Below are positions 54,048 to 62,641 of a DNA stretch of 64,000 nucleotides, piece after piece (positions within the stretch are counted from its first letter, which is position 1; every line of letters starts with the position of its first letter). The position numbers were made by a program, and so were the translations under genes. Location of the stretch: positions 674,773 to 738,772 of the forward strand of contig JACOEM010000001.1 of assembly GCA_024998565.1 (NCBI GenBank). The letters are read 5' to 3'. The notes under the pieces were generated by a model. The model was not told the origin of the DNA and ran no database searches. It worked only from the letters and a program-made list of their open reading frames with translations. The stretch is from Nitrospira sp. Its GTDB lineage: Bacteria > Nitrospirota > Nitrospiria > Nitrospirales > Nitrospiraceae.

Positions 54048-54053
54048 TATAAT
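54048..54053 (+). promoter_or_regulatory. Perfect -10 box before the saccharopine dehydrogenase operon
   Basis: TATAAT at 54048-54053 stands 18 bases before the ATG at 54071, upstream of the GAGG ribosome site. No good -35 lies at 16-18 bases; a 7-bp hairpin (GAAAAGA-CGGT-TCTTTTC) occupies 54019-54036, where a regulator might bind. The first gene would have a very short leader. Confidence 0.4.
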
Positions 54054-54070
54054 GGGCTGTGAGGTGACGG

Positions 54071-55162
54071 ATGCCTCAGGTGTTGGTCCTTGGAGCCGGG
54101 AAAATCGGGTCCCTCGTGGCTGGGCTGCTGTCGGCTACCGGGCAGTACCGGGTTCACCTGGCCGATCTTACGCTTGATGCCCCGAAGCGACTGGTTGATG
54201 AGTTGTCGTTGTCCGCGGTTACTCCTTGTGCCTTGGACGTGCGGCGACCAGATGCGGTTGCGGCATACGTCGGCTCCTCCCCATTCGATGCGGTGATCTC
54301 CAGCCTGCCGTACTTCTGCAATCCGACCGTTGCTGAAATCGCCCGAGCCCACCAACTCCATTATTTCGACCTGACCGAAGACGTGGCCGTGACTGGTCGC
54401 GTCAAGGCGATCAGCGCAGGCGCCGATCGTGCGTTTATTCCTCAGTGCGGGTTGGCGCCCGGGTTCATCAGCATCGTGACGAATGACCTTATCGGCCATT
54501 TTGAATCCATTGATAACGTGAAGATGCGTGTCGGCGCCTTGCCTGTTCATCCGAGCAACGCGCTGAAGTATTCCCTCACCTGGTCCACCGACGGGTTGAT
54601 CAATGAGTATGCCAACGTCTGTGTCGGCATCGAGGGCGGGGAAGAAGTCCAGCTGCAGCCGTTGGAGGGCTATGAGACGATTGAATTGGACGGGTTGCTC
54701 TACGAGGCCTTCAACACGTCCGGCGGCCTGGGCACTCTCGCGGACACGTACCGCGGACGGGTCCGAACCATGAATTATAAGACCCTGCGGTATCCCGGGC
54801 ATTGCGAAAAAATTCAATTTCTCATGAAGGACCTCAAGTTGAATGAGGATCGGGAGACGCTCAAGCGAATCCTGGAGAGAGCGATTCCTCAGACGCAGCA
54901 GGACGTGGTGTTGATCTATGCGGCTGTGACCGGCACCAGGCAGGGTGAGCTGTTCGAGGAGACCTATGTGAAAAAGGTGTATCCGCGGACGATCCTCGGG
55001 CGGCTTTGGTCTGCCATTCAGGTTACGACAGCATCGTCGCTGTGCTGTGTCGTTGATCTTGTGATGGCCAGACCGTCAGCGTATCGTGGCTTCGTCACGC
55101 AGGAACACTTCCACTTGCAGGATGTGCTGAGCAATCGCTTCGGGGATTGTTTCCGGGCCTAA
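54071..55162 (+). CDS. Saccharopine dehydrogenase family oxidoreductase
   Basis: A 363-residue NAD(P)-dependent enzyme: Rossmann motif '[17 protein letters not shown]', '[17 protein letters not shown]', and the substrate region '[20 protein letters not shown]' characteristic of Lys9/LYS1-like saccharopine reductases. Its GAGG ribosome site and TATAAT box are close upstream. Eight bases downstream is an ALDH7-type gene, which points to lysine via saccharopine to aminoadipate semialdehyde, although family members can also act in polyamine or other pathways. Confidence 0.85.
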   Translation: MPQVLVLGAGKIGSLVAGLLSATGQYRVHLADLTLDAPKRLVDELSLSAVTPCALDVRRPDAVAAYVGSSPFDAVISSLPYFCNPTVAEIARAHQLHYFDLTEDVAVTGRVKAISAGADRAFIPQCGLAPGFISIVTNDLIGHFESIDNVKMRVGALPVHPSNALKYSLTWSTDGLINEYANVCVGIEGGEEVQLQPLEGYETIELDGLLYEAFNTSGGLGTLADTYRGRVRTMNYKTLRYPGHCEKIQFLMKDLKLNEDRETLKRILERAIPQTQQDVVLIYAAVTGTRQGELFEETYVKKVYPRTILGRLWSAIQVTTASSLCCVVDLVMARPSAYRGFVTQEHFHLQDVLSNRFGDCFRA

Positions 55163-55169
55163 CGGCATC

Positions 55170-56726
55170 ATGACGATACAGGAACTGTTCAAGACCTTGG
55201 GGTTGATGCAGGAACAGCCCGGAGGATGTCTCGCCTCTGCGACGGGGAGTCGCACCACCGACGCCGGCATCGTCGAGTCCCGTAATCCATCAACGGGAGA
55301 GCCGCTGGCACGAGTGTTCGGGTGTTCCCTTGCCGATTACGAGGTGCTCGTAGCCGGATCGCAGCAGGTTCAGGCTGCGTGGCGGATGGTGCCGGCGCCG
55401 AAGCGCGGCGAGGTGGTGCGTCTGATAGGCCAGGCACTGCGAGAACACAAGGATGCCTTGGGCACGCTGGTGTCGTTGGAGGTGGGTAAGATCAAGTCCG
55501 AGGGCGACGGCGAAGTGCAGGAGATGATCGATATGGCGGACTTCGCCGTCGGGCTGTCACGCATGTTGTACGGACAGACCATGCATTCAGAGCGTGCACG
55601 GCATCGAATGTATGAGCAGTGGCATCCATTGGGTGTGGTGGGTGTCATTACGGCGTTCAACTTTCCTGTGGCGGTCTGGGCCTGGAATGCCTTTATTGCC
55701 GCGGTAACCGGCAACACCGTGTTGTGGAAGCCGTCACCGAAAGCTCCGCTCTGCGCATTGGCGGTTCAGCGGCTGTGCAGTCGTGTGCTGGAAGAGGCCG
55801 GGTATCCCGGTGTCTTCGCACTCGTTACGACCGATCGCGTCGAGTTGGCCGAGCGGATGGTGCGGGACGAGCGGCTGCCGTTGATCTCCTTCACCGGCTC
55901 GGTGCCCGTCGGGAGGCACGTCGCGGAGGTGGTCGGACATCGGCTGGGCCGGAGTCTTCTGGAATTGAGCGGGAACAACGCCGTCATTGTGGACGAAACA
56001 GCCGATCTGGATTTGGCGACACGAGCCATCGTCTTCGGAGCCGTCGGCACGGCGGGGCAGCGGTGCACCAGTACCAGGCGTCTAATCGTGCAGGAATCTC
56101 AATACTCGAAGCTGGTTCCTCGCCTCTTATCGGCCTATGCGCAGGTGAAAATAGGCGACCCGCTCCAATTCGATGTGCTGATGGGACCGCTTATCGACGG
56201 GGAGGCGGTGGCGCAGTATCTGGCTGCTCTTGAGGAAGTAAAAAAGGCGGGCGGTGAGGTGCTGTGCGGAGGGCGTGCCTTGTCTCGTCCCGGACATTTT
56301 GTCGAGCCCACGATCGTGCGGGCGCAGAACCACTGGGATATCGTCCAGCGGGAAACCTTTGCGCCGATTCTGTACGTCATGACCTATCGAACGCTGGACG
56401 AGGCCATCCGGATGCACAATGCAGTTCCACAGGGACTGTCCTCCGCGCTGTTTACCACCCATCTTCGAAACAGCGAGACCTTCTTGTCTGCGATCGGCAG
56501 CGACTGTGGCATTGCTAACGTGAATATCGGGACGTCCGGTGCGGAAATCGGCGGGGCATTCGGTGGAGAGAAAAACACGGGTGGCGGACGGGAAGCCGGT
56601 TCCGATGCCTGGAAGGCCTACATGCGTCGACAAACCAACACGATTAATTGGGGAACTGAGTTGCCGTTGGCCCAGGGGGTGACGTTCGGGCGAGTGGAAG
56701 GAGGGAACGATGGGGCAAGAAGCTGA
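55170..56726 (+). CDS. amaB: Aldehyde dehydrogenase, ALDH7 (alpha-aminoadipic semialdehyde) type
   Basis: A 518-residue NAD-dependent dehydrogenase. ALDH7 traits: '[20 protein letters not shown]', '[17 protein letters not shown]', '[17 protein letters not shown]', catalytic Glu in '[12 protein letters not shown]', catalytic Cys in '[17 protein letters not shown]', and '[17 protein letters not shown]' near the end. ALDH7 enzymes oxidise aminoadipate semialdehyde/piperideine-6-carboxylate. It is the middle gene of the operon and overlaps the VOC gene by 17 bases. Confidence 0.88.
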   Translation: MTIQELFKTLGLMQEQPGGCLASATGSRTTDAGIVESRNPSTGEPLARVFGCSLADYEVLVAGSQQVQAAWRMVPAPKRGEVVRLIGQALREHKDALGTLVSLEVGKIKSEGDGEVQEMIDMADFAVGLSRMLYGQTMHSERARHRMYEQWHPLGVVGVITAFNFPVAVWAWNAFIAAVTGNTVLWKPSPKAPLCALAVQRLCSRVLEEAGYPGVFALVTTDRVELAERMVRDERLPLISFTGSVPVGRHVAEVVGHRLGRSLLELSGNNAVIVDETADLDLATRAIVFGAVGTAGQRCTSTRRLIVQESQYSKLVPRLLSAYAQVKIGDPLQFDVLMGPLIDGEAVAQYLAALEEVKKAGGEVLCGGRALSRPGHFVEPTIVRAQNHWDIVQRETFAPILYVMTYRTLDEAIRMHNAVPQGLSSALFTTHLRNSETFLSAIGSDCGIANVNIGTSGAEIGGAFGGEKNTGGGREAGSDAWKAYMRRQTNTINWGTELPLAQGVTFGRVEGGNDGARS

Positions 56727-57309
56727 CCTCGATGCGTTGATGGCTCGTATGACGGCCGACTTTCTGGCGCAGAATAGTGCAGGCCGGATGCTTCGCCGCG
56801 CGCTGGATGACGTCGGGGTTGGGTTTATCCCGGTGATCGACCATGTCACTATCCGGACGATGGATATTGATCGGCGCGCCGAGGAATTTCTCGCGTTGGG
56901 GTATCGGTACGATGAAACGCTGCATTATGACGATTGGTATGCCAAAGTATTTCGGCGGGCCGGGTATCCGGCGTTGTTTGTCGATCAGGCCTATCCGGAC
57001 GACCGTGGCAAGACCAGCATCATCCCACGCTGGGTCGAGAAATTCGGTGATCAGGTGTTTCACCATGTGGCGGTCCGTGTCGAAGACATCGAGCAGGCCA
57101 TTCTCAAATTGAAGGCCAAGGGCGTGGTCTTTGCCGGCGAGATCGTCGGGGCCCGGGGAGGTACGTTGCGCCAAATTTTTACCGCCCCTGAGATGCTGGA
57201 TGGGCAGCCCTTTTCCGTGCTTGAATTGGCTGAGCGGCATCAGGGTTATCAGGGATTTCTTCCTCCACAGGCTGACAGTCTTATGCGCTCGACAATGCGA
57301 GGCCTCTAA
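56710..57309 (+). CDS. VOC-superfamily metalloenzyme in the aminoadipate operon
   Basis: A 199-residue protein with the metal triad expected of vicinal-oxygen-chelate enzymes: His in '[13 protein letters not shown]', His in '[15 protein letters not shown]' and Glu in '[13 protein letters not shown]'. It resembles 4-hydroxyphenylpyruvate dioxygenase-like or glyoxalase-type folds. Translational overlap with the ALDH7 gene suggests a later step, such as 2-oxoadipate or hydroxyglutarate chemistry; this is inference. It is not the long DUF1338 (HglS) enzyme. Confidence 0.8.
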   Translation: MGQEADLDALMARMTADFLAQNSAGRMLRRALDDVGVGFIPVIDHVTIRTMDIDRRAEEFLALGYRYDETLHYDDWYAKVFRRAGYPALFVDQAYPDDRGKTSIIPRWVEKFGDQVFHHVAVRVEDIEQAILKLKAKGVVFAGEIVGARGGTLRQIFTAPEMLDGQPFSVLELAERHQGYQGFLPPQADSLMRSTMRGL

Positions 57310-57385
57310 GGCCGCAGGCGTCGGCGGACCGCTGCTCGGCGGTCGCGATGTGTGGGCAGTCTCATCCCGCCGCCAAAAGAGTGCC

Positions 57386-57414
57386 TCGACCAGATGTGTT
57401 GAAATGCGTACAAT
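57386..57414 (+). promoter_or_regulatory. Candidate promoter of the peroxidase/DUF1264/cytochrome cluster
   Basis: TCGACC (57386-57391, four of six to TTGACA), a 17-base spacer and TACAAT (57409-57414, five of six to TATAAT). It sits about 70 bases before the peroxidase ATG, which has an AGGAGG ribosome site. Confidence 0.5.
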
Positions 57415-57480
57415 GCGCCCTGTCGACCAAACCAGGTCGAGAGTGTCTCGCATGTGCGGTCTCAACAGGAGGTTTTCTTC

Positions 57481-58551
57481 ATGGTGCGATCCAACGCGAC
57501 GTTACGCTTGATTCTTGCACTGCTCCTCCTCTGTGCACTTGGAGCAGGAAGTGGTTCCGTACAAGCATCGCCGTCCGGCCATGCCCCTCATGGCACCGTG
57601 ACGATCGATGGTGTCACGGTGCCGGATGTCGGGCCCTTGCCGACGGTAGTCCCGATACCGTCCTCTAATCTCAATTACACCGCCAAAATCGAACTTGGCA
57701 AGCAGCTCTATTTTGATGGGCGACTCTCCAAAAATAACGCGATCTCCTGCGCCTTCTGCCACAACCCCGGGACCGGATTTGCAGACCCCCGCCAGACCTC
57801 CATCGGAGTCGGCGGAGGCGTCGGAGGACGACAGTCTCCGACGGTCTACAATACGGGATTGAATCACGTTCAGTTTTGGGATGGTCGGGCACGTTCGCTT
57901 GAAGAACAGGCCATCGGGCCGATTCATAACCCTGTGGAGATGGCCGAGACGCATGAGCATGTGGTGGCCAAGCTAGGAAAGATCAAGGGGTATCAGCAAC
58001 AATTCAAGGCTGTGTTTGGGACAGACGTCAATCTCCAGGGCATTGCCGAAGCGATTGCAGCCTATGAGCGCACGGTGCTCTCTACCAATTCCGCTTTTGA
58101 TAGATATGTGTTAGGCGATCAGAAAGCCATGGATGAGGGGGCGGTTCGAGGAATGGCCCTGTTTAAGGGTAAGGCGCGGTGCATTCTCTGCCACAATGGG
58201 CCGAACTTCACCGACAATCAGTTTCACAACCTCGGCGTGCCCCAGGTCGGTCCGATGAAGGAAGACCTTGGACGCTTTGTCGTCAGCAGGGCGGAGAAAG
58301 ATCGGGGCGCATTTAAAACGCCGACGCTCCGTAGCATCACGGAAACCGCCCCGTATATGCACGATGGCGCGTTTAAAACGCTTGACGAGGTCGTTGAGTT
58401 TTTGGATCAGGGCGGCGGGAGCAATCCTAATCTAAGTCCCCTCGCCAAGCCGTTGAACCTGACGGCGGAGGAGAAAAGCGATCTCGTTGCATTCTTGAAA
58501 GCGCTGGCCGGAGAGCCGATCCCGTTCAGCATGCCAAAATTGCCGAAATAA
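57481..58551 (+). CDS. Di-haem cytochrome c peroxidase / MauG-family protein
   Basis: A 356-residue periplasmic protein: signal peptide to about residue 29, then haem motifs CAFCH and CILCH, giving two c-type haems as in bacterial CCP/MauG. 'LGKQLYFDGRLSKNNAISCA', 'ARSLEEQAIGPIHNPVEM' and 'FKTPTLRSITETAPYMHDG' (with the distal Met) are family marks. AGGAGG lies eight bases before the ATG. Peroxide reduction or oxidative protein modification is expected. It heads a redox-related cluster. Confidence 0.92.
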   Translation: MVRSNATLRLILALLLLCALGAGSGSVQASPSGHAPHGTVTIDGVTVPDVGPLPTVVPIPSSNLNYTAKIELGKQLYFDGRLSKNNAISCAFCHNPGTGFADPRQTSIGVGGGVGGRQSPTVYNTGLNHVQFWDGRARSLEEQAIGPIHNPVEMAETHEHVVAKLGKIKGYQQQFKAVFGTDVNLQGIAEAIAAYERTVLSTNSAFDRYVLGDQKAMDEGAVRGMALFKGKARCILCHNGPNFTDNQFHNLGVPQVGPMKEDLGRFVVSRAEKDRGAFKTPTLRSITETAPYMHDGAFKTLDEVVEFLDQGGGSNPNLSPLAKPLNLTAEEKSDLVAFLKALAGEPIPFSMPKLPK

Positions 58552-58663
58552 AACGCGAATCCTTTTGGGCTGCCTGTGACTCTCACGGGCAGATGCGTGT
58601 GCCTTGGTCAGGCTATTTGTCCAAGCATCGGTGTGTTCCAACCCCAACCATAGGAGGCCTTCT

Positions 58664-59170
58664 ATGTTTCGAAATCTTTGTGTGCTCGGTGCGAGCACCA
58701 TTGCGCTCGCCCTCGGCGGGCCTGCGCTTGCGGCGGATATGAAGCCGGGTCCAGCGGACGGATTCGACATTCACGTCATGGCACCCCATAAGATGGAAGA
58801 TGGGTCGGTGGCGGGCCCGTTCCATCACTATTGTAAGGCCGTCAAACCGGAAGTCTTGCAATGTCTGCTGTTCGAATCTACGGATCCCAATGCCGTGCTG
58901 ACCGACGTGGAGTATTTTGTAGCCAAGCCTGTGTCACGGTCGGCGGTACCTCTCGATGTCTGGAACAAGTTCTATCACGACCATGAGGTCGAAATAGCAA
59001 CCGGGCGTGTTCAGGTGCTGGACATGCCTGATGCTCAAGCCAAAGAAGTGGCGGCGGCGGCGGCCAAGACGGATGGCATTATTTTTCACTTGTGGCCGAA
59101 GGGCGCGAAGGCTCCGGATGGATCGGTGGAGCATCCGACGTCCGTGGGGCATAAACCGCGGACGGAGTAA
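58664..59170 (+). CDS. DUF1264 exported protein (copy 1)
   Basis: A 168-residue protein with a signal peptide (cleavage near ALAADM). The DUF1264 domain is clear: 'FDIHVMAPHKMEDGSVAGPF' then HHYCK, 'LQCLLFESTDPNAVLTDVEY', 'WNKFYHDHEVEIATGRVQVL' and 'GIIFHLWPKG'. DUF1264 is otherwise best known from plant oil-body-associated proteins and fungi; its bacterial role is unknown. AGGAGG lies seven bases upstream. His-rich patches could bind metal or haem. The next gene is a close paralogue. Confidence 0.88.
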   Translation: MFRNLCVLGASTIALALGGPALAADMKPGPADGFDIHVMAPHKMEDGSVAGPFHHYCKAVKPEVLQCLLFESTDPNAVLTDVEYFVAKPVSRSAVPLDVWNKFYHDHEVEIATGRVQVLDMPDAQAKEVAAAAAKTDGIIFHLWPKGAKAPDGSVEHPTSVGHKPRTE

Positions 59171-59222
59171 GTCTGCCAATAACGCGTGATCCATCCTGTG
59201 CGCTAATTGTAAGGAGGCCACT

Positions 59223-59780
59223 ATGCGAAATGCGATTTTGATGTTTGGATTGTGTGCGGCGGCGTTGACGGCAGCCGGGTGCGCGGAAACTGCCCATGAG
59301 ATGAAATCTTCCTCCTCTGCGGCACCCGCTGCAGCCAAGGCGGCGAAGGGCATGCCGACACCGGCGCAGGGCTATACCATCCATGTGATGGCTCCCCATA
59401 AATTTGAAGATGGATCGGTGCATGGTCCGTATCATCACTACTGCAAGCCGATTTCCCCGGAAGTGCTGCAGTGTTTGTTGTTCGAGTCGACGGACGCCAA
59501 CGCCTTGCTGACGGACATTGAATATTTCGTGGCAAAGTCCGTCTCGCGCGCGCATGTTCCGTTGGAGACGTGGAATAAGTATTACCACGACCACGAGGTA
59601 GAGATTGCCACAGGGCGGGTGCAGATTCTGGACATGCCGGAGGCGCAGGCGAAGGAAGTCGCTGCCATTGCGGCCAAAACCGACGGGATCATTTTTCATC
59701 TTTGGCCGGACGGAGCCAAGGCGCCGAACGGTCAGGTGGGGCATCCCCAGTCTGTGGGCCACAAGCATCGCACTGAATAG
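59223..59780 (+). CDS. DUF1264 lipoprotein (copy 2)
   Basis: A 185-residue paralogue of the preceding gene; the domain from about residue 50 is highly alike ('YTIHVMAPHKFEDGSVHGPY', 'VLQCLLFESTDANALLTDIE', 'WNKYYHDHEVEIATGRVQIL'). Here the signal ends in a lipobox 'LTAAGC', giving a membrane-anchored lipoprotein with a Ser/Ala-rich linker, while copy 1 is soluble. AGGAGG is also present. A tandem duplication that has split localisation is the simplest reading. Confidence 0.88.
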   Translation: MRNAILMFGLCAAALTAAGCAETAHEMKSSSSAAPAAAKAAKGMPTPAQGYTIHVMAPHKFEDGSVHGPYHHYCKPISPEVLQCLLFESTDANALLTDIEYFVAKSVSRAHVPLETWNKYYHDHEVEIATGRVQILDMPEAQAKEVAAIAAKTDGIIFHLWPDGAKAPNGQVGHPQSVGHKHRTE

Positions 59781-59859
59781 CCGGAGCGACGCAGATCCAT
59801 CGGGCGGAGGGGTAGTCCCCCTCCGCCTGTGCTGTTTCTGATGAAAGGGAGACGCTGCG

Positions 59860-60306
59860 ATGGATGCTGGACGTGTATGCATGATGGGATGGCTCCTGCT
59901 CGGCGGGGTATCGGTTGGCTGGGCGTCGAATTCCGAAGTGTTGCGACCGCGTGTTCCGATCGATCAGATCGAGGCGGCCAGGACTGTAACCAATCCCTTT
60001 CCTGTGACGCCGGAAATGCTTCAGCAGGGAAAAGCGCTCTTTGAAGGTAAAGCGTTCTGTCGCGCCTGCCACGGGGCGGACGGGAAAGGGCTCGGAATGG
60101 ATTTGGATTATTCCACCTTCAAGGGACCGCTCCCACGGAACTTTACTGATAAGCTATGGCAGCAGTCCAGGACGGACGGTGAACTGTTCTGGATTCTGAA
60201 AAACGGGAGTCCCGGGACGGATATGGCTCCGTTTATTCCACTCGTTCTGACCGAGGAGGAGGCCTGGCAAGTCCTCATGTATGTCCGTTCTTTCGGTGGG
60301 CGTTGA
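59860..60306 (+). CDS. Mono-haem class I cytochrome c
   Basis: A 148-residue exported protein: signal segment 'VCMMGWLLLGGVSVGWAS', haem motif CRACH in 'EGKAFCRACHGADGKGLGM', and a distal Met in 'PGTDMAPFIPLVLTEEEAWQ'. The fold matches small electron-carrier cytochromes. It follows the DUF1264 pair and probably serves the peroxidase upstream as electron donor or works in the same periplasmic chain; the pairing is inferred. Confidence 0.88.
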   Translation: MDAGRVCMMGWLLLGGVSVGWASNSEVLRPRVPIDQIEAARTVTNPFPVTPEMLQQGKALFEGKAFCRACHGADGKGLGMDLDYSTFKGPLPRNFTDKLWQQSRTDGELFWILKNGSPGTDMAPFIPLVLTEEEAWQVLMYVRSFGGR

Positions 60307-60903
60307 CGTGTGAGCGCCGCACTCACGGTTTCAGTGTTGTCGATAGGCTCGGTTCCTTGCGGGCGCCGTATTTGTCTGGATGCCGCAGGGTTGACGCGCT
60401 GAGACAGCTGAATGATCGGCATTGATCGAAGTGGGGGCGCTGTATTCGGACGATGTATCTGACTGGTTTGTTACGCGGTGCCTTGCATCATCAAAGGATC
60501 TCAGCCAGCCGACGATCATTCCCCTTCCCCATATCACAAGATGTTGCCGGGGAGTTTCTTGATGTTCGGCGTGTCTCAATGACAGCCTTTGGCCAGACCG
60601 AATGCTCGATGAACGACCAGCGTCGTCAAGACCGGTGACAGTATGTTTAGTCACGGAACTGATCGGTTGCAGGCGAGAAGGCGTCGACTTCTGGTTGGAT
60701 TGTCTTGTGTGCCTGGTGCGGGGTTCTCCTTGAGTCCTGGGTAGGTCTCTCGACGGAAAGAACTTTGCTAGTGATAGTCGACGGGCCTTCAATCCTGCAG
60801 TCGTGATTCTCTGGTACCAACACCTCTGTCGGGCCACAGCATCGACTTTGGGTTGGGTTGTGAGGACAGGCGTTGGTGACAGTGTTGTTGAGATGCTAGG
60901 AGG
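60307..60903. other. Gene-poor gap at the start of the accessory region
   Basis: About 600 bases with no supported gene. Open frames on both strands here lack ribosome sites and motifs, and composition shifts towards lower GC. No terminator with a T run and no inverted repeat above 8 bp was seen. It probably marks the boundary between core genome and the island-like end of the window. Confidence 0.55.
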
Positions 60904-61305
60904 TCAGCGCTGGTGGGCCGATAGGAAATGAGCTAAGCGGGCCTGATCAGAACTAGGGAGCTTGAGAAATTCTATGCCAAAGTATTCCTCCCTGGTCCAT
61001 CGGACGGCGGCGAGTTCAATGGTCAGGGCGTGGGTGGCATCGGGCAGGAGCAGGCGCACAGCCATATAGCTGCCCTCCAGCATGCTCCGGTTGCATTCCA
61101 CTAAACATCCCGTGTGAGACAGGTTGTGTACAAGGCCCTCTCCGATAGAGAGGACACCTGAGAACATGACAGGACAGACGATTCCAAGGCGTTCTCGAGA
61201 CCGCTGAAATATGAGTATTGCTTCGGATGAAGGTGAGTAGTCCAGGGGGCCAGGAGATGGTGGAGAGTAGTGGCTCATGGAGGTGAGTATAGTTCCGAGA
61301 AGCAC
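60904..61305 (-). CDS. PilZ-domain c-di-GMP receptor
   Basis: A 133-residue single PilZ domain. Both ligand motifs are intact: RSRER (RxxxR) near residue 35 and NLSHTG (the D/NxSxxG motif) in 'GLVHNLSHTGCLVECNR'. 'IELAAVRWTREEYFGIEFLK' is the usual final strand pair. The start is unsure (GTG 61305 or ATG 61278; neither has a ribosome site). It is the last gene of a minus-strand run of small proteins and could be their c-di-GMP-responsive partner, or relate to the pilus block. Confidence 0.85.
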   Translation of the reverse strand: MLLGTILTSMSHYSPPSPGPLDYSPSSEAILIFQRSRERLGIVCPVMFSGVLSIGEGLVHNLSHTGCLVECNRSMLEGSYMAVRLLLPDATHALTIELAAVRWTREEYFGIEFLKLPSSDQARLAHFLSAHQR

Positions 61306-61383
61306 TGCGGCAACATCCCGCCTTGGAGGGGCCAGAGTGTGGAGATTCGATTGACTTATGATGACAGGTAATTGAGAGACAGT

Positions 61384-61566
61384 TTATTGGCGGCGTGCGG
61401 CATAAAAGCGGTGGCTGCAGGCCCGACATCGCCAAGGATAACGCCCAAGTAGATACCTGATGAGGTCTCGCCACCCCCGACGTTCAGAGCGACGGATGAT
61501 TCCGGTACAGGTGGGACAGGAATAAGCGTTCCTGGACAGGGCTTCCGCTGAGGGCCGATCGCCCAA
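61384..61566 (-). CDS. Small zinc-ribbon protein
   Basis: A 60-residue protein with paired CxxC motifs: 'YSCPTCTGIIRRSERRGW' then 'GRYPWRCRACSHRFYAARR', a CPxC-x28-CxAC zinc ribbon with a basic helix between. No ATG is available; TTG at 61566 is the first usable start. It is in the same reading frame as the preceding 76-residue gene, separated by that gene's TAA and four codons, so it may be a downstream gene or the second half of a gene split by a stop. Confidence 0.6.
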   Translation of the reverse strand: MGDRPSAEALSRNAYSCPTCTGIIRRSERRGWRDLIRYLLGRYPWRCRACSHRFYAARRQ

Positions 61567-61578
61567 GAGAGAAGTTAT

Positions 61579-61809
61579 TTACTGAGTCCCCGATTTGAAA
61601 GCCTCGCACAAGTCACGGGAGTAGTCGTGTGTCGGTGCGCAGGGTGTAGGTTTTTGGTCTTCCCGGTTCGCCATGCAATAAAATCGCTCTCGATAGCTGA
61701 TGGAGAGTAAGTCGAAGGGGCTGATTCGAGGGTGTTCCGATTTTTCGCATCGGCGGTTGGTCGCGGCCTCGTTGTGTGCAGTGCTCAGATACTTGACGTG
61801 AGGACGCAT
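61579..61809 (-). CDS. Small Cys-containing protein coupled to a membrane micropeptide
   Basis: A 76-residue protein; ATG at 61809 overlaps the stop of the micropeptide gene (TGATG), and AGGAG lies two bases upstream. The middle 'RRCEKSEHPRISPFDLLSIS' followed by YRERFYC recalls the R-x-S...RY(P)-x-C pattern of the neighbouring zinc ribbon but has single Cys residues at each end, so it may be an eroded zinc ribbon. No family recognised. Confidence 0.5.
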   Translation of the reverse strand: MRPHVKYLSTAHNEAATNRRCEKSEHPRISPFDLLSISYRERFYCMANREDQKPTPCAPTHDYSRDLCEAFKSGTQ

Positions 61810-61886
61810 CACTCCTGCCACCACACCAGGCGAATGAGATAGATACCTGCCACATAAGTTCCCGCAATGACGATGGCCCAGAGCAT
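61809..61886 (-). CDS. 25-residue single-helix membrane micropeptide
   Basis: ATG at 61886 has AAGGAGG seven bases upstream, the strongest ribosome site in this region. The product is almost entirely one hydrophobic helix: 'MLWAIVIAGTYVAGIYLIRL' then VWWQE. It ends in TGA overlapping the next gene's ATG, so the two are translationally coupled. It is too short for routine gene callers. It could be a small subunit of a membrane complex or a leader peptide. Confidence 0.6.
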   Translation of the reverse strand: MLWAIVIAGTYVAGIYLIRLVWWQE

Positions 61887-62317
61887 GATCGTGCCTCCTT
61901 TTTTATCTTCTCCGTCTTTCCCGGACTGTCGCTGTCATAACGACTCTGGGAAGAAGCAACTCGCGTACCACTTTCGTGGTGCGTGTCAATCTGGGGTAAG
62001 TGTATTGGTTTGCTTGTGGGGAGTACCCGCGCGGTCATCGCGCTAAGAACGCCCGTCGAGACAAATGGGAACAAGGTGTATCTGATTCGATAATGACAGC
62101 ATCAATTTGGATAACCTTGAGAAGCTCGGCTTAAATGTGGATATGGGTTGGCTGTTCATGGCTGGGGGAGTTTACGGTTTGGACGGCCAGAAATGCCTGC
62201 AGGAACATGGCACTAATGAGCCTTGGATGGCACATGCATACCTAGCAGGAGATTGAAAGCGGTCACCGAGCTGGTGCCTGTCTCAATCAAGGCGTGCCTG
62301 GATTCTGGTCACCAGAG
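61887..62317. other. Gap upstream of the micropeptide pair
   Basis: About 430 bases with no supported gene. On the minus strand, TTGACA (plus-strand complement near 61984-61989) is followed by a hairpin with a GAAA loop (ACCAC-GAAA-GTGGT, about 61971-61984). This could be a -35 box with an operator-like dyad for the micropeptide transcript, but no -10 box was found. Confidence 0.4.
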
Positions 62318-62452
62318 CTAGTTCGAGCTCAGAAGTGAACTCACAATTGCGACCAGAACCATGAATAGCGATGCGATTAGGCTGAGTGCCGCAGGCAAGT
62401 CGCTCTGTGCTCTGCGGAGGAGCTCGTTTTGGATGTGATCTTTCTCAGCCAT
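62318..62452 (-). CDS. 44-residue protein with C-terminal membrane helix
   Basis: Reads MAEKDHIQNELLRRAQSDLP, then one hydrophobic segment 'ALSLIASLFMVLVAIVSSLL' and a short SSN tail: a tail-anchored layout. It starts 16 bases after the zinc-ribbon gene stop. No clear ribosome site was seen, so coupling to the upstream gene would be needed. The longer frame upstream (to 62617) is antisense-like out-of-frame reading of the zinc-ribbon gene and is not preferred. Confidence 0.45.
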   Translation of the reverse strand: MAEKDHIQNELLRRAQSDLPAALSLIASLFMVLVAIVSSLLSSN

Positions 62453-62468
62453 TTTGATCGCAATTGAA

Positions 62469-62627
62469 TTACGCAAGATTCTGAGCGGGCGTAGCGCCTT
62501 TTCGAGGTTGTTGTTCGACGGCCAAGGCATGGGCTGTGATGGCGTAGCCGCAGTGGCCGCAAGATAGAAATCCTCCCGTGGGGGCAAGGCTGTGATGTTT
62601 ACAGCGTGGACAATCATAGAGCTTCAT
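62469..62627 (-). CDS. 52-residue zinc-ribbon protein
   Basis: ATG at 62627 with AGGA seven bases upstream. The product begins MKLYDCPRCKHHSLAPTG and continues 'GFLSCGHCGYAITAHALA': two CxxC knuckles 15 residues apart, a rubredoxin-like zinc ribbon with a short polar tail. A different reading frame of 99 codons overlaps it, but the four Cys residues and the ribosome site make this frame the real one. Role unknown. Confidence 0.65.
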   Translation of the reverse strand: MKLYDCPRCKHHSLAPTGGFLSCGHCGYAITAHALAVEQQPRKGATPAQNLA

Positions 62628-62641
62628 AGAGGTTTCCTGGA

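Noticed and set aside
60331..60837. 168-codon minus-strand frame in the gap after the cytochrome gene
   Set aside because: Arg/Ser/Gln-rich with no motif and no ribosome site; typical of a chance open frame.
61613..62074. 153-codon minus-strand frame overlapping the micropeptide pair
   Set aside because: It is out of frame with the micropeptide and its partner, which have a strong ribosome site and a TGATG overlap; the long frame has neither.
62318..62617. 99-codon minus-strand frame over the 52-residue zinc ribbon
   Set aside because: The N-terminal two-thirds is the wrong frame of the zinc-ribbon gene; only the last 44 codons, with a membrane helix, look real and are annotated separately.
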